A stretch of 64,000 nucleotides of DNA from Diplonema japonicum (taxonomy: Eukaryota; Euglenozoa; Diplonemea; Diplonemida; Diplonemidae). This document shows, one piece after another, positions 50,747 to 60,500 of the stretch (position 1 is the stretch's first letter; each line of letters opens with the position of its first letter). The DNA lies in assembly GCA_964019335.1 (NCBI GenBank), contig OZ025746.1, positions 248,001 to 312,000 on the forward strand. Reading direction: 5' to 3'. Made by a program: the position numbers and the translations under genes. The notes under the pieces were generated by a model. The model ran no database searches and was not told the origin of the DNA. It was given only the letters and a program-made list of their open reading frames with translations.

Positions 50747-52355
50747 CTAAACAGGTATTTTCGTAGGGAACAGTAATGAAACCTTTTTTTTTTTTTTTTT
50801 TTTTTTTTTTCCCCAACCATACCGTCTGTGTGCTAATCAGAGAAACAGCAGGGTAACAAGCCTTTGTCACATGTCGATATGCGGGGCCCATTGAAATCCC
50901 GTTTTTGAAAAACTCAAGCGTTTGTGTGTTGTAGTCAAGCTTGCAACCGACCACGTCGCCCGGGGAGCAAGGATGCCCGTACGGCGCCAGAAAATCGTTT
51001 CGATACGTCTTTGTCCCCTTCCCGGTGTTGAAACCCATGGAATTATCGTCCTCCCCGAGGATGTCGCACATGGCAAACGCCCCATCAAAGACAATACCCA
51101 CCATCACATTGTGACCGTTTTTGGTGTCGTACCTATCAAGCTTCACTTCCCAATAATGGACGCCGTGAGTCAGCAATGTGCAGGTCATGATGGTCTCCCA
51201 GTTCTTCGACGACGATGTGACGGTGAGTCCACGAGATGAGACTTGCGAGTCTCCATATGTTGACTTTTCCCACTTAAACCCTTTTTGTTGAAACAGTGAA
51301 GCAGGTTCTATAACAGAATCCTGCATTCTGTCCTCCACAACTCGGAATTCAAGGTCTAGAGAGTCCACCCCGTCTATCATGTCCTTGTATCTGCTGATGG
51401 AAAACTGTGGTAAACTGACCTGGGAGATACCGACCGGTTTTTGCTGCATCAGTTCCCGTTCCATTTCAACCCTGGAGGTCATGATGTCAACGTAGTTCGA
51501 GTGCGCCATCGCTCGTTCCACTTTTGCGACGGATTCGTTCAGCTTTGCGACCAGAGCGACGGTGGCTTCCCGGTTGTCCCGAAGCCCGTCGATTTGTTCA
51601 ATCGAACCAACACGGGCTTTCTGCATCAAAAGCGCTTTTTTCGCGTCAAGTCGTTCTTTAATGGAGTCGATGGTGCGTTCAAACACAAGTAGTTCTTCCG
51701 TCGTGCTTCGTTCGATGTTTAGAATAGAGTCGTCGACCGTTTTGCAAACCGCTCGTAAGTCTGATCGAAGTCGTGAAGTGGCGTCTAATACGTCGCGTAG
51801 CTTCGACCGTTCGATCTCGCCCGCCTCCTTCACCGGTAGGATTTTATGTGTTCTGTGCGTAAAGTCGGTTTGGGAACACAGCACGCATAGCAGTTCGTTG
51901 CAGTCTACACAGTACAGATCTGTACGGTAGTCGGAGTGCCCTGGTTTTGAACATTTTGGAGGTCGTTTTGTAGCGGTTACCGCTGATGTGGAATATGTAA
52001 GTTTGTGTTGTTTTAGTCTTCCCACGTGTATTATATCTGAGCAGCTGCTGCACAAGGGTAGCCCGCATTCTGAACAGTGTAGGGTGGCTTCTACTTTTTC
52101 GCATCTAGAGCACCCTACCTTGTGTACGGCGTCGCCTTTCATGACGTCGATGAGGTCCATCAGGTTTTGGTTGATGACGAGTTCCGACTCGCTTCCATAC
52201 CTGCTTTGCTGCCTGCACACGGTGCACGTTACCTTTATCGATCGGCCGCCTCCGCTCTGTGCGTTGTTTCGCAGGATGCAGCCTTTGCACACGTTGTGCC
52301 CGCATTGTAACGTAACCGGAAACCGGTACAACTCCAAGCACACCGGGCACGTCAT
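50747..52355 (-). CDS. TRIM-type RING, B-box, coiled-coil, SPRY protein
   Basis: Exons are 50823-52355 and 50747-50782 (522 aa). The intron 50783-50822 is 40 nt (GTATGG to AAAG, phase 0). Splicing completes the SPRY fold with VSLLFPTKIPV; unspliced, it would end in poly-K. The RING is at the very N-terminus (CPVCLELYRFPVTLQCGHNV, CKGC, then CTVCRQQ; C3HC4). Two B-boxes follow (CSRCEKVEATLHCSECG...CSSC, and CSKPGHSDYRTDLYCVDC...CVLC...H..H). A coiled coil spans about 185-300. SPRY is at about 345-522 (GVHYWEVKLDR, VGIVFDG, LEFFKNGISMG). This is the full tripartite-motif layout of E3 ubiquitin ligases, rare outside animals. The SPRY domain would choose the target. Confidence 0.88.
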
Positions 52356-52705
52356 TGTCTTTTTTTTTTTGACGGGACGTGTGTCCCGCCCGACTTTTCT
52401 CCTTCTCCCCTCCTCTCTTTCTCCTCCTTTGGTGATGGTTTATGTGAAGACCGGGGTATTATGAGACGGGGGTAAAAAAAAGGGGGGACAAAGGAACGGG
52501 AGGGGGATTTCTTCGTTCTTTTTGCTTTTCTTTTATCTATAATACAAAATTTGCAAAGCGAAAAAAAAAATAAGGGATGGGGGGCTTTTTTTAACACGGG
52601 GGGGGGGGGGGGGAATGGAGGAAACAAAAGCGGGAATAACAACAGGGAAGAAAACTGTACACAATTTCTTTTTTTAAAAAAAAAAAACTTTTTTTTTTAT
52701 TGTAT
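52356..52705. other. intergenic spacer, low complexity
   Basis: C/T-rich then A-rich DNA, with a G run near 52597-52614. Nothing recognisable. Confidence 0.4.
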
Positions 52706-55700
52706 CTAAAATGAAAGCGTAGAAGCGTCCGAGGGCCAGTCATCGTTTTGGGGAGGACGTACTGCACCGGGGCGGCTTGGAGAAACGTTTCGAGAAGTGG
52801 GTTGGGATTGATAGTTGGACAACGGGAGCTCGTCAGCATAGCCCAGATGATCAAGGTTGTAGTTCACATCGGACTCTGTCTCTGTAGAAAACGCAGGGTC
52901 GGGGAAGTTGTCATAAGGAAGCGCCTGAGCAGGTGGGACATCACCCACACCACCACCACCACCACCACCACCAGGAGGCATGTAATTCAACATGGCCTCG
53001 GTGTCAGATGAGTCATAACCAGATTCGACATCATCCTCCGCTTCTGCGGCTGCCTCGTTTCCGATAATATCTCTCGCTGCCTTTTCCTCCAGTTTTTGAA
53101 TCTCATCCTCGATCCCCTTCAAGTGATCCGACAGCTGTAGTTCCCCTTTGTTGAAATTCTCTGCAAAGTAAGCTTTCAACCTGTCCAGGACGAACAGCAC
53201 ATTGCCCCCGTGTATTGTTTCCTTGTACTTACCGTCGGACAACTTCAACACCTCTTTCTGCAGCATTAATTCCCGTTCCGACATCAGCCCCAATGGTATG
53301 GGGTTCCGAGGAGGCGAGGTAATGTGCGGGTTGCGTCGCAACATTTCCTGCGTTTCACCGTCGTTCTTGTCTTCCATGAGCCTGATGATGTTGAGATAGA
53401 ACAGTATGTTCGAAGTCCCGTGCACTGCGATAAGGTCCCTGAGTTCTCTAAGCAGCGTTTCTGTTTTTGGGAGGATGTAGTGGTACATGTCGTAGAAAAA
53501 CCATCGCTTCCCCTTCTGGCTTTGCGGTGTCATAAGAAGCCCTTTCTTCGCCTTCGTTTTGTGCTTCACCAGGTTCTTGAGCTCCTGGTCGATGCGCTGC
53601 TCGGACAGTTTGTGGAACGGGATGAAGAAGGAGAACAGTTCGCCTTCCCCCACGTCCTTCACATCCCACGACTGCAGCGTCGTTGATTTCATTGTCTGCT
53701 GAACGTACGGCTGGCTTGCTCCGTTGTTGAACCTTCTCAACGTTGGCTTATTGCTTTTGTTGTAGTTCGCACCAAAGGTGATCGGAAGGTGCATGAGGAT
53801 GGCCATGTCGGCGTAGTCATTGTCAATCATGACCTCTTTGGGTTTTCCAGCACGGGGTGTCCTTGGCGTCTTTGGTGTGGAGGCCACCGACACTCCAGGC
53901 AGGAATTCCGTCCGCTTCCCGACCATCGGTGCTGAGAACAGAGCCTTCTTCCCGCTGTTCCCTCCACCGTTCCATGGGGGCCGCTTCTCTGACACCCTTG
54001 TCGATGTGGGCGACTTCGACCTCCCGAACAGCTTGCGCAGCTTCTTGTCGTTGTCCCTTCCTCTTTTAGACGGCGTCAGCGGGGTTTGCTGTGTTTCTTG
54101 TCTGAACGATGGGTAGTTCTGAAGCTCCGAGAATCCGGGTTCCGAGTACATCCCATCCCCCACCACCAGCGCCCCAGACTGCTGTGTTTGCTGCACGGGG
54201 AACGGCGACACTGCTCCAGGTCTGTCTTGCACTTGCGGCTGACCTGCCATTAAAAATGGCGGCGGTACCCCCTGCACGGCCCCCCCCACGCCTGTCGAGG
54301 CCAATGTCGCGTGTATGACATGTGACAGGATGGTGTGCGTCAGCCGTGCCTTCCTGTCCATGTCCGACAGCTGCCCAGGCAGCGCGGTCATCGCCTCTTC
54401 GATGAAGGAGTGTGCCATGGGGTGCCCCGCAGCACCTACCTCCTGGTCGTGCATCATCTGCGATACAACCTGTGCCAGGCCGACCCTGTCGGTCCAGTTG
54501 ACACCGTTGTTGATGTGTATGTTGTTCAGGTAGTTGTCCTTGCAGTCCACGATGTAGACCCCGTTGAGGACAGGCGGCGACAGCTCGTCCACCGCGGAGA
54601 GGAGGTGCTGCCTGAGCTGGCCGATCCAAATGGGATAGGCGCCGACCGTCTGATTTGTGTACTCACGTGACTTGGGGTTCTTAGAAAGGATGAGTGCAAA
54701 GGTCAACGCAAGTTCGCTGCGCAGCTCAGGGGACGCCTTGTCGGTGCCGCTGCCGTCGGCGTTGATGAGGAGCGAGAGGCTGGGGAAGAAGTGGGTGTAT
54801 GCTTCGTGCAGTTCCTCACAGAGCCCCGACGAGGTCGCTGCTTGCACAAGCTTGCGGAGAGCTCTCACCTTCAAGCACTTGATATCGTCGGTTGCCTGAT
54901 CCCTTTGGAGCAGCATCTTGGGACCGCCTTGAGTGAGGAGCTGCACTGTGTAGTTGTGCTTCTGCCCGCAGGTGGAGGCCTCGAGGAGCAGCATGGCCTC
55001 CAACACCTTAACGACGGCAGTGAGGACGTCGTGGTTGGTGTTCCCAGAGAGGAAGGTCTGCAGGACAGACGCGAGCTCGGGGAGGAGCTGTCTGTCCTCA
55101 TGTACGGTCTGAAGGTAAATCTGAGGGCAGGCGTAGAACAAGATGGACATGGTCTCGAAGAGGAGGATCACAACGTACTTCGAGTGCTCCGCTTTGATCT
55201 GCATGACAGAGCGCTCCACGATCGGCAGCGTGAGGAACTGCTCGGGGACCTTCTCTGCCAAGACCCGCATGATGGCACAGACGTAATTCCTGACCATCAC
55301 AGCGGGATCGTTGAAAAGGCAATTGAACATACTCACAGTCGCCCCTTCTTGGATCAAGACAGGGATCAACGGCTCCGCACGCATTACAAGCACGAACAAG
55401 CACTCCGCGAGGGATACTCGAACGGCTTCGCTCCCTTCAGGTGGCAACCCTTCCCCGGGTGCGAGGTGCTGCAACGCAGTCTTCAAGAACGAGCTGTGTG
55501 CCAAGGCAGCTACACACTTGTCGCCCAGAACCTGCACGGCGCCTTCTTCTGTGCACATTGACACGATTTTAGTAACCGTCTGCACACACAGCACCTTGCA
55601 TTCCGTATACGCTGGGCTGCCCATTTGGTAGGAAGGCGTGGGGATCTCAAGCAGGGAAACAAGGAGGGATAAGATGCTGGGCTGCAGGTCGAAGACAAGC

Positions 55701-55957
55701 ACTCCCAATCTTTGCGGTGAACTGTCTGCTGACAGCAGCGACACGATCAGCTCAAAGAACTCACACGCCTCCTCCACCGTCGTCGTGTTGGGCACTGCAT
55801 GCAGCGGGTTCGGGCTCGAATGGTAGCGGTACGAAGCTTCAAGACACTGCGCGATGGTCTTCAAGCAGGTGATCTCCTCCTCCAGCCTGCTTTGGTGTTG
55901 GAGTTGGGGCTGCGACTGGGGCCGGTACCCTGCATCTACGGGGCTGCGAAGAGCCAT
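52706..55957 (-). CDS. armadillo-like protein of unknown function, 1083 aa
   Basis: I start at 55957 (MALRSPVDAGYRPQ) instead of the upstream in-frame ATG at 56008. Between them lies a pyrimidine tract ending CCACAG, a good processing site. Residues about 30-530 are a helical armadillo/HEAT-like solenoid (LVSLLEIPTPSYQMGSPAYT, AIMRVLAEKVPEQFLTLPIV). A disordered basic linker (600-700, TPSKRGRDNDKKLRKLFGRS) follows. A second conserved-looking domain spans about 710-960 (SQKGKRWFFYDMYHYILPKT, ILFYLNIIRLMEDKNDGE), with a helical end. The tail is acidic with poly-Gly. Overall it resembles large cytoskeletal scaffold proteins, but I recognise no family. Codon composition is GC-rich like PIG-T next to it. 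Confidence 0.78.
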   Translation of the reverse strand: MALRSPVDAGYRPQSQPQLQHQSRLEEEITCLKTIAQCLEASYRYHSSPNPLHAVPNTTTVEEACEFFELIVSLLSADSSPQRLGVLVFDLQPSILSLLVSLLEIPTPSYQMGSPAYTECKVLCVQTVTKIVSMCTEEGAVQVLGDKCVAALAHSSFLKTALQHLAPGEGLPPEGSEAVRVSLAECLFVLVMRAEPLIPVLIQEGATVSMFNCLFNDPAVMVRNYVCAIMRVLAEKVPEQFLTLPIVERSVMQIKAEHSKYVVILLFETMSILFYACPQIYLQTVHEDRQLLPELASVLQTFLSGNTNHDVLTAVVKVLEAMLLLEASTCGQKHNYTVQLLTQGGPKMLLQRDQATDDIKCLKVRALRKLVQAATSSGLCEELHEAYTHFFPSLSLLINADGSGTDKASPELRSELALTFALILSKNPKSREYTNQTVGAYPIWIGQLRQHLLSAVDELSPPVLNGVYIVDCKDNYLNNIHINNGVNWTDRVGLAQVVSQMMHDQEVGAAGHPMAHSFIEEAMTALPGQLSDMDRKARLTHTILSHVIHATLASTGVGGAVQGVPPPFLMAGQPQVQDRPGAVSPFPVQQTQQSGALVVGDGMYSEPGFSELQNYPSFRQETQQTPLTPSKRGRDNDKKLRKLFGRSKSPTSTRVSEKRPPWNGGGNSGKKALFSAPMVGKRTEFLPGVSVASTPKTPRTPRAGKPKEVMIDNDYADMAILMHLPITFGANYNKSNKPTLRRFNNGASQPYVQQTMKSTTLQSWDVKDVGEGELFSFFIPFHKLSEQRIDQELKNLVKHKTKAKKGLLMTPQSQKGKRWFFYDMYHYILPKTETLLRELRDLIAVHGTSNILFYLNIIRLMEDKNDGETQEMLRRNPHITSPPRNPIPLGLMSERELMLQKEVLKLSDGKYKETIHGGNVLFVLDRLKAYFAENFNKGELQLSDHLKGIEDEIQKLEEKAARDIIGNEAAAEAEDDVESGYDSSDTEAMLNYMPPGGGGGGGGVGDVPPAQALPYDNFPDPAFSTETESDVNYNLDHLGYADELPLSNYQSQPTSRNVSPSRPGAVRPPQNDDWPSDASTLSF

Positions 55958-55985
55958 ATGCCCGCCCCCCTTACTGTGGTTCAGA
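55958..55985 (-). promoter_or_regulatory. probable processing (trans-splice or 3' splice) acceptor before 55957 start
   Basis: On the minus strand, TTTTTTCTTATATTCTGAAC leads to CACAG, placed 12 nt before the chosen ATG. It separates that ATG from an upstream in-frame one and so decides the start. Confidence 0.5.
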
Positions 55986-56103
55986 ATATAAGAAAAAAGC
56001 AAGCACAACCGACCTCATGCTGCAACGAATAAGCACACACTATATCTTTTTTCTTTTCTTTTTTATTTTATTTTATTTTCATTCTCATTTTTCTTGTTTT
56101 CCT

Positions 56104-57378
56104 TCAAAACACGAAATCCTTCGTCGCGGGGTTGAAGCCCATTCCGAATATCAAGGCAAGAACAGTGCAGGTCAGCGTTATGATGTTGAAAGGCATCGAA
56201 AAGTCAGGCGTGGGAAGGGTGACCCCTGCAGGCTTGGTGTTGTAGATAGGTGTAGGAGTGGCGTCGGTTGTAACGAAAGAAGGGGGAAGGTAGTAGTTCC
56301 TGTTTGCATCGGGTGGGTACGAGGCAAGGGGGAGCAGCCTCTTGTCGTAACGAAGGCGTACGTGAATAGGCACCCCTGGGGATGCTTTGAACGTTGCTTT
56401 GATCAACATGACGTCACTGGTGACCTGCGATACGACACCGGGTGCCTTGACCCACTCCTTCCCAACAAGCATCCTGAACGTAGACACGTAAGGCTGCAAG
56501 AAGAGAACGGGCAGCAACAACGTCAGGTTCACTACCTTCACCCCGTCCCCTGGAATAATCTCCGCACTCAAAGACCCCTCTGCGTCACCCTTGTCGATGC
56601 TGAACACTTCCAGCAACGTCTGCCTCGCCACCGTTCTCTCAGTTCTAACCACCTCAGGCACTGAAGTACACAACGGGCAGTCTATCCCACCGCTCGCCAG
56701 TTCCTTAAACTTCTCCTTCGGGTACACTCCCTCCGCCACTATGCTCATTGATGCCTTCCGTGTGTATGTCAAATGCAGAGCATGAAACCTTGTTTTGAAA
56801 AATTCCTGCGGGACAAGAAGCGACGACGAGATGCCCGACCTGCCGTTGGTGGGAAGGAGCGCAAGCAGGGGGGTCAGGTTTTCTGTGCAAAGCATTTCCT
56901 CAAAAGGCAGGGTACCCCAGAAGTCCCACTCCGATGTGATGTTAGGGAGCAGGAAAGGCTTTGTGTAGTCTGTCTCGGTGTTCGGGGAGAGGAAGTTGGT
57001 CGATGCACAGGTAGCCGCGGACAAGGAGTTAACGAGTACCTTCCACGCGGGGAAGATGTCCGTGCCGTTTGCGAAGGAAGCCTGAAGCGTGCATGCTGGT
57101 GGGACCTGTATGTCCCTGTGCCCCCACCGCCACACGCCCCTCACCATCGAGAGGTGTAGCTTCTCCACACCAACGTGGTCCGCCATCTGCACCCACCATT
57201 TGCTCCACAACCCGTACCTCCCTTCCTCTGGCCACCCCACCACACTCATGTTGAAAACGGCATGTGTGCTGTGCTCGTCAACATCCCGCAAGTGCACCGA
57301 CTCTTCGTACCCTTCTTGACACCACACCTGCACTGCAGACAGCAGCACAAGACACGTTGCTGCTGCCAAAGACCTCAT
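56104..57378 (-). CDS. PIGT: GPI transamidase subunit PIG-T (Gpi16)
   Basis: 424 aa from MRSLAAATCLVLLSAVQVWC, a signal peptide. An in-frame ATG upstream (57465) lies before the processing site TTTTTTTACCAG at about 57390-57401 and is not used here. Family marks are present: the N-terminal region with YGLWSKWWVQMADHVG, LPFEEMLCTENLTPLLALLP (animal form: REAVCTENLTPW..LLPC..K.GL), FFKTRFHALHL, MLVGKEWVKAPG, and the C-terminal LPTPDFSMPFNIITLTCTVL membrane span with a short tail. PIG-T stabilises the ER complex that cleaves the C-terminal signal of a precursor and attaches the GPI anchor. It is shorter than the human protein (about 580 aa). The gene at the right edge could encode one of its clients. 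Confidence 0.9.
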   Translation of the reverse strand: MRSLAAATCLVLLSAVQVWCQEGYEESVHLRDVDEHSTHAVFNMSVVGWPEEGRYGLWSKWWVQMADHVGVEKLHLSMVRGVWRWGHRDIQVPPACTLQASFANGTDIFPAWKVLVNSLSAATCASTNFLSPNTETDYTKPFLLPNITSEWDFWGTLPFEEMLCTENLTPLLALLPTNGRSGISSSLLVPQEFFKTRFHALHLTYTRKASMSIVAEGVYPKEKFKELASGGIDCPLCTSVPEVVRTERTVARQTLLEVFSIDKGDAEGSLSAEIIPGDGVKVVNLTLLLPVLFLQPYVSTFRMLVGKEWVKAPGVVSQVTSDVMLIKATFKASPGVPIHVRLRYDKRLLPLASYPPDANRNYYLPPSFVTTDATPTPIYNTKPAGVTLPTPDFSMPFNIITLTCTVLALIFGMGFNPATKDFVF

Positions 57379-57383
57379 CTGCC

Positions 57384-57410
57384 GGTCCTGGTAAAAAAAG
57401 ATTTCTTTAA
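57384..57410 (-). promoter_or_regulatory. probable processing acceptor before PIG-T
   Basis: The minus strand reads TTTAAAGAAATCTTTTTTTA then CCAG, a pyrimidine tract and AG located 10-20 nt before the chosen ATG at 57378. This fits a trans-splice acceptor. Confidence 0.5.
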
Positions 57411-57528
57411 AAAAATGAGGGAGGGGAACAAAAAGAAAGGTAACGAGGGAGCCACACACTACCACGGGAAGACGGTATACATGGGGGGGGGGGGGGGGTA
57501 ATAATAAGTTGTGTGTTTTTTTTTGTGT

Positions 57529-60500
57529 TCAGAGCTCCTCTTTCGCAGCGCCGAAGTCCTTTTCAAGCTTCAAGAAAAGGTCCTTCTCCCTGCCCTTCCA
57601 GGCCTTGAGCATCGCGGGGAGCTTCTTGGCCTTCTTGGGTGCGTGTGTGTCGATAAGCTCCTTGACCTTGCCCGCCCAGTCGATCCCTGCATCGATGGCA
57701 GCCAAGCGCTTCTTTTCCATCAGCTCCCAGATCTCCATGGGAACAATCTGTTCCTCGGTGGGGTCAAAGAGGGTACCCGAGGCCTGTATGGACACTTCGG
57801 CTACGCTGTTCTCACTGTCGCCTGTGGAGTTTTTTTTTAAAAAAAAAAAGAAAAAAATTTATTCCCTTTGAAAAACATGGTTAACAGGGTTCGATCCCAG
57901 AAGCCAGCATCTTCCTGACCAGTAGTTCAGCCGAAAATATTTGGTACGAAGGCATAGTAGTCTAGTTGGGGGGGGCTTTGCCCTGTACCTAGGCGAAGCG
58001 GGTTCAAACCCCACTCCAGCGGATTTTTTTTAGGCTCACCACAGGGGAGAAACGGCAGCCTAAACCGGTATTTCCGTGAAAGCTTTTCGTAAGCTTGTGG
58101 GAGTCTAGTTGAGAAAAGTGCAGTTTTGAGGGAAGGACAGCTCTTAACATTGTAAGGTTGTTAGTTGTTAGTCAGTAAGCATAACAGTCCTGTCCTCTGC
58201 ACTTCGGCCGTAATCACCAAATACAAACGGGTGGAGATGACGAGAAGGTCAAAGAGGGTTCCGTAGGGGAGTTTATAGTTGAAGAGACAGATGCGCGTCT
58301 ACGCCGTCCGCCACAGGGCAACGTACAGTCCAAATGGAATGGCATAGTCATTTGAAAGTGACGTTGCCTTTGGGGCAGAAGTTATTTCTGCTTGGAAGGT
58401 ACTTATGTGGGAATTACACCGATCACCGGTCACGTTTGCGTTGGAAGATCCTTGACCCGCGTGCCCTGGTTTGATGACCAGCCTGAACGGAACGGAGACT
58501 ATGAAACAAGCAGTGACGACGACCGGAGAATACTTCCTACTCCTGAGAGTACACGGGCAACTCGAAGGGAAAGACCAAGCAAGCCCTTCCAGCCAGCAGA
58601 GAGCCTCAGACAACGAGGACTCCAGATGGACAGGATCGCGATAGCGGAGTACAGCCACAAGGAGCTCCACTACCGGGTCCACTACACAAAAGAGGGCAAG
58701 AAGTGAAATCTCAGAGCAGACGGGGTGGAAGTGCCATATGCAGGCAAAAACAAAGGATGGCACCCCAGCCTCATCTTGTACAAGAAGCGCAAGACCGAGG
58801 AAGCAGGGGAGGGCCACCCGAGGCACAACAGAGGACATGGACAACCTCCCCAACGCAGCAGCAACAACAGTAACAGCAGCAGTAGCAGCAGCAAAGACAG
58901 TAGCGACAACAGAAAGTAAAGAAGAAGACATCAGTACCCCCCCCCCCCCCCCCTTCCTCCCCTTCCTGCTGTTCTACTTCGGGTGGATCAAGCGTCTGAA
59001 GAAACAACAGATTTTTCTGGTGACCCCTACTCTTCAGTGTACTAGTTTCTTTTCATCATTATTCTGTGTTGGTCATCGATCACACCAACACCGGCTGAGG
59101 AAGACGCAGTACTACCTGCTGGAAGTGGTGGCAAAGCGAGACCAGCTTCTCCAGGACAAGAGAATGCTAGAAACGTACACGACGCACCCCTGGAACAGAT
59201 AACGGAAGGAAACGCTCATGCACACCACCTGAGTGGTAGGAGCTGAAGAAGCACGTGAGCGGGAGCCTGATGATGAAGCACGGAGAAGACATTATCAAGT
59301 AGCTCAGGAAGCTGAAGTAGTACGACGGACCGAGGAAGACGAGTCACCACAATGGAACTCGTACTAGACTTCGAGAACAGGGAAAGAGGTAGATAAGTAG
59401 AGATAAGTAGACAAGGACGTTCCAGAACAGGAACCTCCTTTATCTCATCTCTTATTCTGTGTTTATTTCATCACAGTGTTGATGGGCTGAGAGTCGTGAG
59501 TGTGTATCGCGGAGGATATCTGGTGTGGAAAGAAGGGAACCTACTCCACCCACTATGCCGGATGCCTGAGTAAAGATGGGGGGGTCAGAGTTTTGAATTC
59601 CTGTGTGGTAGAGTGGTTACCGTGCTCACCTGTCAGGCCCCCTTGTTCCAGGAGTCGCGGGTTCGAATCCCGACGCAGTGGTTTTTTCATCAGGGTTCGA
59701 ACCCCACTTGTGCCGTGTTTTTTCCACCGGAGCTGCTTCATTTTGTATAGTACAAAGTAAGGCAAATCACCAAAAAAATTTTTATTACAAAAAAAAATTC
59801 CATATGTCGAACATTGGGCCCCGGACGCAAATAAATCCATTCCAGCCCTAGAAAAAGCAATTAGAATTTTTTTTAGCTCTTCAAAATGCGGGTTCTGGTG
59901 GGTCACTTAGCGAATATAGAGCGTAAATAAAGGGGCCCCCCGAATAATCCCTTTATTTGGGCAGTGGAGGGGGGGTGTTTGGGCTCCAAAAAAAAAGAAT
60001 TATTTGGAATACACTTATTTGGGTTGTACTTATTTGGGCTGGGGGGCCTGCCACATGGAAAGCAGGGAGCGGGGCTTAGAGCACTTCGGAAATCTTAACA
60101 TGCCAAATCGTGCCAAGACTTTTTTCATGCCCTTTTTTTTTCCAAGGGAAATTTTAACAGTTTTTCTCCCAGGCTGTGGAGAACCCACAAACGTTGCAGA
60201 CAAACCGCCTGGTTTTGGCGTTAGGTGGTTGCTGGGAGGTTGCGGGGGTCTGAGAGGCTTGAGAAACTGTCAGGGCTTGAGAAGCTGCAAGGGCTTGGGA
60301 GGCTGCTGGAGTCTCGTCAGGTGCAGTGTCCATTGTAACACACGCAACTACGTTCTGTGCTGCACTGTCTAAACTTCGCTAAGTGCCCTTAGCTGTATGG
60401 CCTCCTCGGAACTACCTGGTAGGTAGTCGCGAGATCGCATATAGCTAAAGGTGTCGAGCAGTTGCATGACCTTTCTCATGTGCTTGCCCTACCCACAGTG

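Noticed and set aside
57529-57795. Independent 88-aa protein starting at 57795
   Set aside because: The codon there is GTG and the frame continues upstream to a clean CACAG acceptor that joins in phase with the exon at 61438-61552.
57951-58023. Functional tRNA (GTA anticodon)
   Set aside because: No acceptor stem, a G run in place of the D-arm, and a 9-nt anticodon loop.
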